A stretch of 10,573 nt of DNA from Pirellulaceae bacterium (GTDB taxonomy: Bacteria; Planctomycetota; Planctomycetia; Pirellulales; Pirellulaceae), in assembly GCA_030744095.1 (NCBI GenBank), contig JASLRF010000301.1, positions 1 through 10,573 of the forward strand. The letters are read 5' to 3'. The notes beneath the pieces are model-generated. The model had not been told where the DNA came from, did no database searches, and saw only the letters and a list, made by a program, of their open reading frames with translations. The position numbers and the translations under genes are program-made. Positions 1 to 5,899 of the stretch are shown here, in pieces; positions within the stretch are counted from its first letter, which is position 1, and the number at the start of each line of letters is the position of its first letter.

Positions 1-18
1 AACCGTGGAGAGTTTCTC

Positions 19-1917
19 TTGAACCTTCGTTGTCGTTACCTCGCATCGTTACAAGCGGTTGCGTGCTGGCCGGCCCAGGCTGTACCGCTCCAGGCTAGGA
101 AGGCCGACTCGAAACGGGTCCGGTCGCCACGTGTAACGCTCAGGCTGATCGCCACGGGGCTGAGTTGTTTAGGGCTGATGACCCTCGCCGGTTGTCCTTC
201 GAATACGCAACAACATTCGAGAAAACAGACTGGCTTCGCGGCCACCGAACAGTCTTCTTCCAAGCACTTGAACGCTGCGATCGATTTTGCCAATCGCATG
301 GACGAGTTTGAAGAAGAGCAAGCCAACGTTCAGGTTGCGTATCACTTGAATCGCTGGGTGGACGAAATGAAACTGACCGACGATTGGTCACCGGATCCGC
401 TCAGCCAAAGTCTGCCTCGCGAGATGCGCAAGCGTGTGGTCGCAGAACTGGGGCGTCCCCAATTCTATCTAAACGACATCAAATCACTGATGCAGTCAGT
501 CTGGTGCGCCAACATTGCCAAGTGGGTGGCGCGCGCGCCGGTTTTAGGTCCGCTGGGTCATCGGTCACAGGCGCACGCGGAGACGCTTGAAGATTTTGAG
601 GTTGATCAGTTGATCGTTGCGGAACGGTTGTTTGATTGGACCATTCGCAATATTCAGCTCGAAACAACCATCCCGTATCCGTTTGACCCGATTGAGCTTA
701 CGACGGGGGCCGCGGCAAACCAGAAACGTCTCCTCCCGCCGCCGATGCGAGGCATCGCCGGTCCTGGTTACCAGACGCATCCATGGCAGACCCTGCTATA
801 TGGTCGAGGTGATTCGCTGGCTCGAGCGCGAGTTTTCATGCAACTTGCTCGTCAGCAAGAAATTGACGTCGTGATGTTGGCGTTTCCAGGTCTGACCACT
901 CCGCCCCGCGCACGTCCGTGGTTGCCTGCGGTGCTGATTCGTGATCAGTTGTACCTGTTCGATACTGAGATTGGTTTGGCGCTCCCAGGGCCGAATGACG
1001 AGGGCATCGCAACGCTGCAACAAGTTCAAGCCGACACGTCGCTTCTCGCCAAACTTAATATTGGTACCGATTTCAGATATCGCGTGGTTGAAGAAGACTT
1101 GATGGAGGTGCTCGCGTTGGTCGACGCCTCTGAGCAAGATCTGTCGCGTCGAATGCAGTTAGTGCACCAGAATCTGACCGGCGACGGTCGGCTCGTGCTA
1201 ACGGTGGATGGAACTGAGTTGTCAGACCGACTAAAGAAATGTCCCGGCGTGGGAGATGTACAGATTTGGCCAATTTCGTACGAAACAACGTGGTATCAGA
1301 CTGCGACCGCGACCCCCGCTTACCTGGAGAAGCTGCAGGCAGAAGTAAGAGAAGATCCTGACTCGCAACGCGATTATTTGGACAAGTACGTTGTCTTCGC
1401 GGCTCGCAACGGATTGGTGCGAGCACGGCACTTGCATTTTCGTAACAAGTTCGGCAACGTCGGCGACGAAAAAGGTGCCAAGATGTTGTATCTGGAGTCA
1501 CGGATTCCCAACGCCCAACTCGACCAGATCGAAACTTCCGATAGGGTGCAAGAGCAACTCGGCCTGACACGCCAGGATGACGAACGACAAGTCTACTTCC
1601 AAGGCCGCATGGCGATGGCCAAAATGGTTGTGACCAACACCAAGCACCACGCCAGTTATTGGCTTGGGTTGGCGCAGTACGACGATGGTCGGCCGGAGGC
1701 GGCCGTCGAGTGGTTTGCGCGGCGCACCTTGGAAGCGTTTCCCGATGGGCCCTGGACAGGTGGTGCCCGGTACAATCTAGGGCGAACTTACGAAGCCTTG
1801 GGCGATATTGAAAAAGCCCGCGAACAGTATTTTCAGGACGAATCGCCCCAAAAATATGGAAATCTACTGCGTGCACGATACTTGGCGCGCACGCTCGTGG
1901 CGAACGAATCCGATTGA
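19..1917 (+). CDS. Large lipoprotein with degenerate transglutaminase-like region and C-terminal TPRs
   Basis: Predicted envelope lipoprotein of 632 residues; molecular role unknown. The N-terminus has a basic stretch (about 28-42), a hydrophobic run (43-57) and a lipobox LAGC with the lipidated Cys at 59. Residues 200-320 resemble a transglutaminase core: FDWTIRNIQLE (205-215), GRGDSLARARVFMQLARQ (262-279), then a beta-rich segment with FDTEIG (314-319). Ser266 sits where the catalytic Cys is expected, and no catalytic His is evident, so an enzyme role is doubtful. Residues 545-610 look like two TPR helix pairs (YWLGLAQYDDGRPEAAVEWF and ARYNLGRTYEALGDIEKARE), suggesting protein binding. I recall this architecture as a conserved planctomycete family. 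The start is TTG with GGAG at 7-10. No better in-frame start precedes the signal, but the frame is open to base 1, so the true start may lie outside the window. It is convergent with purC. Confidence 0.75.
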   Translation: MNLRCRYLASLQAVACWPAQAVPLQARKADSKRVRSPRVTLRLIATGLSCLGLMTLAGCPSNTQQHSRKQTGFAATEQSSSKHLNAAIDFANRMDEFEEEQANVQVAYHLNRWVDEMKLTDDWSPDPLSQSLPREMRKRVVAELGRPQFYLNDIKSLMQSVWCANIAKWVARAPVLGPLGHRSQAHAETLEDFEVDQLIVAERLFDWTIRNIQLETTIPYPFDPIELTTGAAANQKRLLPPPMRGIAGPGYQTHPWQTLLYGRGDSLARARVFMQLARQQEIDVVMLAFPGLTTPPRARPWLPAVLIRDQLYLFDTEIGLALPGPNDEGIATLQQVQADTSLLAKLNIGTDFRYRVVEEDLMEVLALVDASEQDLSRRMQLVHQNLTGDGRLVLTVDGTELSDRLKKCPGVGDVQIWPISYETTWYQTATATPAYLEKLQAEVREDPDSQRDYLDKYVVFAARNGLVRARHLHFRNKFGNVGDEKGAKMLYLESRIPNAQLDQIETSDRVQEQLGLTRQDDERQVYFQGRMAMAKMVVTNTKHHASYWLGLAQYDDGRPEAAVEWFARRTLEAFPDGPWTGGARYNLGRTYEALGDIEKAREQYFQDESPQKYGNLLRARYLARTLVANESD

Positions 1918-2012
1918 CCACGGCCCAACGCACAAGCTGGCATTGAGCCGTCAGCGATCATCTCTGCCAAGCCCCCGCCACGTACGCTCCACACCCTCCG
2001 CGCTGCTCTCAT

Positions 2013-2900
2013 CTACTTCCAAGCGAACGCTTTGCCGGTCAATTGCTCGTAGGCGTCGATGTACTTTTCACGTGTCTTGGCCACGATGTCATCCGGAAGG
2101 GCAGGAGGGAGGCTGTTCTTATCCCAGTTGGTCGTCCCCAACCAGTCGCGTACAAACTGTTTGTCGTATGATGGCTGACTGCCGCCCGGGGCATATTGAT
2201 CGGCTGGCCAAAATCGCGAGCTGTCAGGTGTCAGGACTTCGTCAATCAAGATCAATTCGCCGTCAAACCGACCCCATTCGAATTTCGTGTCGGCAATGAT
2301 GATACCTCGCTCCAAAGCGTAGGCCGCACCGCGCTGGTAAATATCAATGCTGCGATCCCGCAGGTCCGTGGCCGTCTCTTCGCCGATGATCTCGACCATT
2401 CGCTCGAAAGAAATATTGATGTCGTGGCCTTCGTCCTCCTTGGTGGCGGGTGTGAAGATCGGGGTCTCCAACTTGTCACCTTGCTTCAGTCCAGCTGGGA
2501 GCTTGATCCCACAGACCTCACCTGACGCCACGTATTCCTTCCAACCCGATCCGTCGAGGTATCCACGCACCACACATTCGATGGGCACGACCTCGCATTT
2601 TCGCACAAGCATACTGCGGCCAACCAACGGTTCCAGATCGGTCGACGCAGGCAGGTCGGCACCATCCAGCTCGAGTGAGAGCAGATGGTTTGGTGTGTCC
2701 AGCATGTCGAACCAGAACCCGCTGATTTGCGTGAGTACACGTCCCTTGTCTGGAATGCCAGTAGGAATGACCCAGTCGTATGCGCTGATCCGATCGGTGC
2801 TGACCATCAACAACTGGTCTTTGAGTTCGTAGATGTCACGGACCTTTCCACGGCGAACAGGCAGATCTTCCAGCGAAGTTTCTAAAACGGGCGTATTCAT
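2013..2900 (-). CDS. purC: Phosphoribosylaminoimidazole-succinocarboxamide synthase (SAICAR synthetase)
   Basis: Cytosolic enzyme of de novo purine synthesis: it joins CAIR and L-aspartate using ATP to give SAICAR, ADP and phosphate. The 295 residues fit the longer, yeast Ade1-like form rather than the roughly 240-residue E. coli form. Visible family motifs are RRGKVRDIY (16-24), STDRISAYDWVIPTGIPDKG (34-53), RSMLVRKCEVVPIECVVRGY (95-114) with GSGWKEY (117-123), TPATKEDEGHD (150-160), the signature IADTKFEWG (202-210), and LIDEVLTPDSSRFWP (218-232). The start is ATG at 2900, where AAGGAA (complement of 2906-2911) lies 5 bases upstream. The frame continues upstream to 3065 but that part shows no family similarity. 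The gene stands alone: convergent with the lipoprotein gene on its 3' side, divergent from a small lipoprotein on its 5' side, with no other pur gene in the window. It appears intact. Confidence 0.97.
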   Translation of the reverse strand: MNTPVLETSLEDLPVRRGKVRDIYELKDQLLMVSTDRISAYDWVIPTGIPDKGRVLTQISGFWFDMLDTPNHLLSLELDGADLPASTDLEPLVGRSMLVRKCEVVPIECVVRGYLDGSGWKEYVASGEVCGIKLPAGLKQGDKLETPIFTPATKEDEGHDINISFERMVEIIGEETATDLRDRSIDIYQRGAAYALERGIIIADTKFEWGRFDGELILIDEVLTPDSSRFWPADQYAPGGSQPSYDKQFVRDWLGTTNWDKNSLPPALPDDIVAKTREKYIDAYEQLTGKAFAWK

Positions 2901-2905
2901 GGCCG

Positions 2906-2911
2906 TTCCTT
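2906..2911 (-). promoter_or_regulatory. Ribosome binding site of purC
   Basis: AAGGAA on the minus strand, 5 bases before the ATG at 2898-2900. It fixes the purC start at the point where family similarity begins and argues against the longer upstream frame. Confidence 0.7.
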
Positions 2912-2968
2912 GCGATTGCGGGCATCCGGATGACAACGGCGGCCTGTGGCAGCACAGAGCAGTCGCTG

Positions 2969-2995
2969 ATGATACGGCGCAAACAGCGTTTCGCC
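2969..2995 (-). promoter_or_regulatory. Possible purC -10 box and imperfect dyad
   Basis: On the minus strand TATCAT (2974-2969) matches the sigma70 -10 consensus at 5 of 6 bases, about 70 bases before the purC start. Seventeen bases further upstream is only TAGGCG, a poor -35. The spacer holds an imperfect inverted repeat: GGCG-c-AAAC (2976-2984) against GTTT-CGCC (2988-2995), 8 pairs with one bulged base and a 3-base loop. This could be an operator for purine control, but no regulator is identified. Confidence 0.25.
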
Positions 2996-3075
2996 TAGCA
3001 GGATACCGGTGGATTTCCGTCCTTTGACAGATCTCCTTGGCGCTAGCACGATAGCACGGACGCACTTTGAATCTG

Positions 3076-3091
3076 GCTGTTGTAAAACAGC
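3076..3091. promoter_or_regulatory. 16-bp inverted repeat overlapping a promoter candidate
   Basis: GCTGTT (3076-3081) and AACAGC (3086-3091) form a perfect 6-base inverted repeat with a 4-base centre (GTAA). It lies over the expected -35 position of the TACAAT promoter below, in the intergenic region between the divergent purC and lipoprotein genes, as an operator would. No cognate regulator is encoded in the window. Confidence 0.35.
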
Positions 3092-3106
3092 GATTGTGCC
3101 TACAAT
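3078..3106 (+). promoter_or_regulatory. Promoter candidate for the small lipoprotein gene
   Basis: TACAAT at 3101-3106 matches the -10 consensus at 5 of 6 bases. The hexamer 17 bases upstream, TGTTGT (3078-3083), is a weak -35. The predicted transcript start near 3113 would give a leader of about 50 bases. A second option is the perfect -35 TTGACA at 3024-3029, but nothing near 3047-3053 is a good -10. Confidence 0.35.
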
Positions 3107-3153
3107 CCGCCCTCGCTTGGCTCGGCGCTTACCGGGCAAGCTGCTTTTTGTGC

Positions 3154-3159
3154 GAGGAA
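3154..3159 (+). promoter_or_regulatory. Ribosome binding site deciding the GTG start at 3166
   Basis: GAGGAA lies 6 bases before GTG at 3166 and selects this start over the in-frame TTG at 3067. GCGAGG (3152-3157), which includes part of this site, is complementary to CCTCGC at 3111-3116, so the site could be occluded in a transcript that starts upstream of 3111. Confidence 0.6.
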
Positions 3160-3165
3160 TCTGTT

Positions 3166-3417
3166 GTGGCCAAATACATCTACCGATCGATTGCGGTTGT
3201 TATCTTGATGCAAACGGCTGGGTGCGGCAACGCGATAAACTGGTGGGGCCCCCAGGGGACGATGCGACAGCAACAGTTGGACGCATCGGTCTACGATCCG
3301 TATGCCGAGCCTGACGTTGGGCCGGAGGTCGTAGGTTCACGTCCCCGCGATTTCCAAAAGCCATTCGCGGAACCCGTTCGCAACAGTCGGCCCGGGAACT
3401 CGCTCTGGGGACGGTAG
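3166..3417 (+). CDS. Small planctomycete lipoprotein or secreted protein with GPEVVGxRPRDF motif
   Basis: An 83-residue exported protein of unknown function. After a short basic start (VAKYIYR, first residue read as Met) comes a hydrophobic run (IAVVILMQTAG) ending at Cys21. TAGC is an acceptable but imperfect lipobox, with Thr at -3 instead of Leu. The mature part is Pro/Arg rich: NWWGPQGTMRQQQL, then DPYAEPDVGPEVVGSRPRDF, then a tail with EPVRNSRP. I recall very similar short secreted proteins with the GPEVVG-RPRDF core in Pirellulaceae, which is a memory-based match and not a search result. GTG at 3166 is preceded by GAGGAA. The gene is divergent from purC and precedes the propeller gene by 321 bases, so it is probably its own transcription unit. 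Confidence 0.75.
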   Translation: MAKYIYRSIAVVILMQTAGCGNAINWWGPQGTMRQQQLDASVYDPYAEPDVGPEVVGSRPRDFQKPFAEPVRNSRPGNSLWGR

Positions 3418-3459
3418 TCGCCTCGATCGGCGGCCCTCCGCGGCACGATTGTCTGGCCT

Positions 3460-3495
3460 GGCCGGTATCGAACAAAGGGCCGGCATCAAATAAAG
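3460..3495. repeat. Imperfect 18-bp tandem duplication
   Basis: Two adjacent 18-base copies, 3460-3477 and 3478-3495, with consensus GGCCGGyATCrAAyAAAG. Fifteen of 18 positions are identical and all three differences are transitions. It begins 43 bases after the stop of the small lipoprotein gene. Function is unknown; a regulator site pair or a slippage duplication are both possible. Confidence 0.8.
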
Positions 3496-3725
3496 CTGGC
3501 CGCTGAACCTTGCCCAGCGATGCCGTTTTGGCAACAATAGTGGCACATTCCTGCCTGCGGCGATTTTAGACCTGCGATGCCGCGTTCCCCCGCCTAGTGC
3601 CTCATGACACGCAACATTTTACGCCGGCGTTGCATTCCGACCGGGAATACGGACGGAGTTCAACTTGGTCCTGCCGAAAAATCAAGATGTCAGGGCACAT
3701 TCGGGCCTTTGCCCACTTGCTACAT

Positions 3726-3730
3726 AAGGA
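3726..3730 (+). promoter_or_regulatory. Ribosome binding site of the propeller gene
   Basis: AAGGA with 8 bases to the ATG at 3739. It selects this start, which places a standard signal peptide at the N-terminus, over the in-frame ATG at 3604. Confidence 0.75.
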
Positions 3731-3738
3731 AGTCCTTC

Positions 3739-5628
3739 ATGTCTTCTCGACGAGCTTTCGGTTTATGGTTGGTTGCCGTGTTGTGTTTCCTGGCAAGTCT
3801 CAGTGCACCTGCCGTGACCAGCGCCCAGGATTGGCCTCAATGGCGAGGCCCTAACCGCGACGGCATTTCGACCGAGAAGAATCTGCTCAAGCAGTGGCCC
3901 GTCGGCGGTGCTCCAAAGGTCGTTTGGCAAGTCGACAATGTTGGTGCTGGTTATTCGTCCGTTGCTGTCAAGGATGGCCGTGTGGTTACCCAGGGCGATC
4001 TGAACGGCGTCGAACATGTGATTGCGTTAAATGCAGATGACGGAAGTCTGCTGTGGGCGGTTCAGCCCGAGCCCGTATTAGGGCAATTGGACGATCGCAT
4101 CCGGTCGGAAATGAAACGCCTCGATCGCAATCAAGATGGCGCGGTCGACGAGTCTGAGGCGTTGGCCGGTCTCTCGTGGCGATTCAATACCTATGACACG
4201 GCCGATGGTGGCGACGCGAATGCCGTCGCAGCCACTGCGAACAATCGGGCTCGAACGATGTTCGACGCGCTTGATAAGAACGGCGACGAGCAACTCACGT
4301 TTGACGAAGCTGGCAGACTGTTTAGCGATTATTTTGCCCGCGTGGATTCGTCCGATGGATCGGCCGATGCGGAGGCACTGGCCAAGTCTCGCGCGGCAGC
4401 GTTGATTAGAACATTCGACAAAGACACGAATCGAGCGGGAGAGAAAGTTGAACTGGATGGGATGATTTCGCGTGACGAGGCGCGCCAATCCCCTTTCAAC
4501 CGCTCGTTTCGACGCGCGGATCTCCGTGATCCAACGACGCGCAAGGGCGACGAGTTGCTCACGGTTGACGAGATCGAAGAGTACCTGCTGAAAAGCGAAC
4601 GTGGCAAGGACGGTCTCGTCTCGCTGGATGAACTGGCGACGTACTATGCCAGGAACCTACCAAACCGCGATGGCCAGTTGACGGCCGCCGAGCTTCGTGG
4701 CTACATCGGTGGCTATCGAAACGGTCAGGGTGACGGTCCGCGGGGAACGCCCACGATTGTGGATAATCGCGTTTATGTCGAAGGTGGAAACGGTGACGTG
4801 AGCTGTTTGGATCTTTCCACCGGAAGCACCTTGTGGCACGTCAATCTTGCCGCCGATCTCAACGGCGGACGTCCGGGTTGGGGGTATTCCGAATCACCGT
4901 TGATGGTAGGTGATCTGCTGATCGTAACACCCGGTGGAAAGCTCGGTACCGTTGCGGCGCTGAACAAGAACACTGGCGAGGTTGTGTGGCGTAGCGAAGA
5001 CGTACAGGAATCCGCGCAGTATTCGTCGCCTGTCTTGGCGGACATTCTGGGCGTTCGCCAGATCGTGCAATTCGCTCGAGAAAATGTGTTCGGCGTATCG
5101 CTCGAAGACGGAAAGCTGCTTTGGAAGTACGGCAATGCCAACAACGGCACCGCCAACGTTGCCACGCCGATTGTCGAAAACAACCACGTCTTTGCGTCAA
5201 GCGGATATGGCACTGGCGGCGGTTTGGCCAAGATCAGCGAGGACGGCGGCGGGCTTTCGGCGACGGAGGTCTATTTTGACAAGAAGATGGCGAACCATCA
5301 CGGCGGCATCGTAAAAGTCGGCGATCACATGTACGGTTTTGGTAGCGGAGGGCTGATTTGTATGAACTTTCTGACAGGCGAAATCGCCTGGCAGGATCGC
5401 AGCGTCGGTAAGGGGTCATTGTTGGTCGCCGACGGTATGCTGTACTTGTTGGGCGAAAGGCAGGAAGTGGCGCTGGCCCATGCGTCGCCGAAAGAGTATG
5501 TCGAAACAGGTCGGTTCAAGATCCCCAGTCACGGTCGCCCCAGTTGGGCGCATCCCGTCGTCGCAGGGGGGAGATTGTACATTCGCGATCAAGGGTCGCT
5601 GACGGCATACGATGTCCGAAGCAACTAG
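3739..5628 (+). CDS. Secreted PQQ-like beta-propeller with internal EF-hand array
   Basis: Exported 629-residue protein. A signal peptide (basic MSSRR, hydrophobic 7-24, likely cleavage after VTSA at 29) is followed by WPQWRGPNRDG (32-42), the hallmark of a planctomycete PQQ-binding-like propeller family. Blade-type repeats include VIALNADDGSLLWAV (94-108), VSCLDLSTGSTLWHV (354-368), VAALNKNTGEVVWRS (405-419), VFGVSLEDGKLLWKY (450-464) and LICMNFLTGEIAWQD (539-553). Between the first blade and the rest, residues about 115-322 are EF-hand-like: DRNQDGAVDESE (129-140) and DKNGDEQLTFDE (179-190) are near-canonical calcium loops, with degenerate ones near 227-247, 287-298 and 307-318. The propeller resumes at GDGPRGTP (331-338). 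Substrate and enzymatic activity are unknown; family members are often annotated as BamB-like or alcohol-dehydrogenase-like by fold only. Calcium binding is inferred. Monocistronic as far as visible. Confidence 0.9.
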   Translation: MSSRRAFGLWLVAVLCFLASLSAPAVTSAQDWPQWRGPNRDGISTEKNLLKQWPVGGAPKVVWQVDNVGAGYSSVAVKDGRVVTQGDLNGVEHVIALNADDGSLLWAVQPEPVLGQLDDRIRSEMKRLDRNQDGAVDESEALAGLSWRFNTYDTADGGDANAVAATANNRARTMFDALDKNGDEQLTFDEAGRLFSDYFARVDSSDGSADAEALAKSRAAALIRTFDKDTNRAGEKVELDGMISRDEARQSPFNRSFRRADLRDPTTRKGDELLTVDEIEEYLLKSERGKDGLVSLDELATYYARNLPNRDGQLTAAELRGYIGGYRNGQGDGPRGTPTIVDNRVYVEGGNGDVSCLDLSTGSTLWHVNLAADLNGGRPGWGYSESPLMVGDLLIVTPGGKLGTVAALNKNTGEVVWRSEDVQESAQYSSPVLADILGVRQIVQFARENVFGVSLEDGKLLWKYGNANNGTANVATPIVENNHVFASSGYGTGGGLAKISEDGGGLSATEVYFDKKMANHHGGIVKVGDHMYGFGSGGLICMNFLTGEIAWQDRSVGKGSLLVADGMLYLLGERQEVALAHASPKEYVETGRFKIPSHGRPSWAHPVVAGGRLYIRDQGSLTAYDVRSN

Positions 5629-5651
5629 CGAGGCTGTGCCTCGGACCGACG

Positions 5652-5665
5652 CGAGCTATAGCTCG
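5652..5665. repeat. Perfect 14-bp palindrome
   Basis: CGAGCTATAGCTCG reads the same on both strands, 23 bases after the propeller stop codon. It is followed by a GC-rich hairpin at 5684-5702. With no spacer, an RNA hairpin would need an open loop inside the palindrome. It may be part of a transcript end or a protein site. Confidence 0.6.
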
Positions 5666-5671
5666 GTTGCG

Positions 5672-5712
5672 GCGACCCGCTCCCCGACCAACCTGCGGTC
5701 GGTGCCCGTCGC
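5672..5712 (+). terminator. GC-rich stem-loop after the propeller gene, possible transcript end
   Basis: CCGACC (5684-5689) and GGTCGG (5697-5702) form a 6-pair stem with a 7-base loop. It can be enclosed by GCGAC (5672-5676) with GTCGC (5708-5712). There is no T-run, so this is not a canonical intrinsic terminator; it could stabilise the 3' end of the mRNA. The call rests on folding by eye. Confidence 0.3.
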
Positions 5713-5846
5713 TGAAAACTTGACTCATTTGTACAGAAGAACTTGATACAAGCTTTCTAGGGACTGCCCGATCAACAACGGTCGTGTCGTGTTAAACGGA
5801 CCCCGCCCCCTGTTTGCACCCGCTGTTTGATTCTCCGACGGGCGGG

Positions 5847-5852
5847 TATCAT
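5847..5852 (+). promoter_or_regulatory. Possible -10 box of the rluB-pyrK unit
   Basis: TATCAT matches the -10 consensus at 5 of 6 bases, 47 bases before the ATG at 5900, but lacks a clear -35 at the right distance. An alternative is TTGACT at 5720-5725, a good -35, followed after 17 bases by TTGATA, a poor -10. Neither is strong. Confidence 0.25.
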
Positions 5853-5899
5853 GGCCGTTGGCTTGATTCTTTCCCGTGCTCCACATTCGATGGTTACTC

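Larger units (their letters stand above)
3418..3738. other. Intergenic region with 18-bp tandem repeat
   Basis: A gap of 321 bases between the small lipoprotein and the propeller gene. It holds the 18-bp tandem duplication at 3460-3495 and, at its end, the ribosome binding site at 3726-3730. I see no intrinsic terminator with a T-run and no convincing -35/-10 pair. The in-frame upstream extension of the propeller gene (ATG at 3604) lacks a ribosome binding site and does not look like a signal peptide. Confidence 0.6.

Noticed and set aside
1073..1933. A 286-codon open frame on the minus strand
   Set aside because: Lies wholly antisense to the lipoprotein gene, Arg/Pro/Ser-rich with no domain or signal, as expected for a shadow frame in GC-rich DNA.
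3044..3059. 8-bp tandem repeat TAGCACGA/TAGCACGG
   Set aside because: Too short to distinguish from chance; lies between the divergent genes but at no meaningful distance from a promoter element.
3067..3165. Longer TTG start for the small lipoprotein
   Set aside because: It would start within the operator/promoter region and push the hydrophobic segment far from the N-terminus. GTG at 3166 has a good ribosome binding site.
3541..3555. Sigma54-like sequence TGGCACATTCCTGCC
   Set aside because: The GG and GC pairs are separated by 9 bases instead of the required 10, and the site is nearly 190 bases from the next start codon.
3604..3738. 45-residue N-terminal extension of the propeller protein
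   Set aside because: ATG at 3604 has no ribosome binding site. ATG at 3739 has AAGGA and begins a normal signal peptide.
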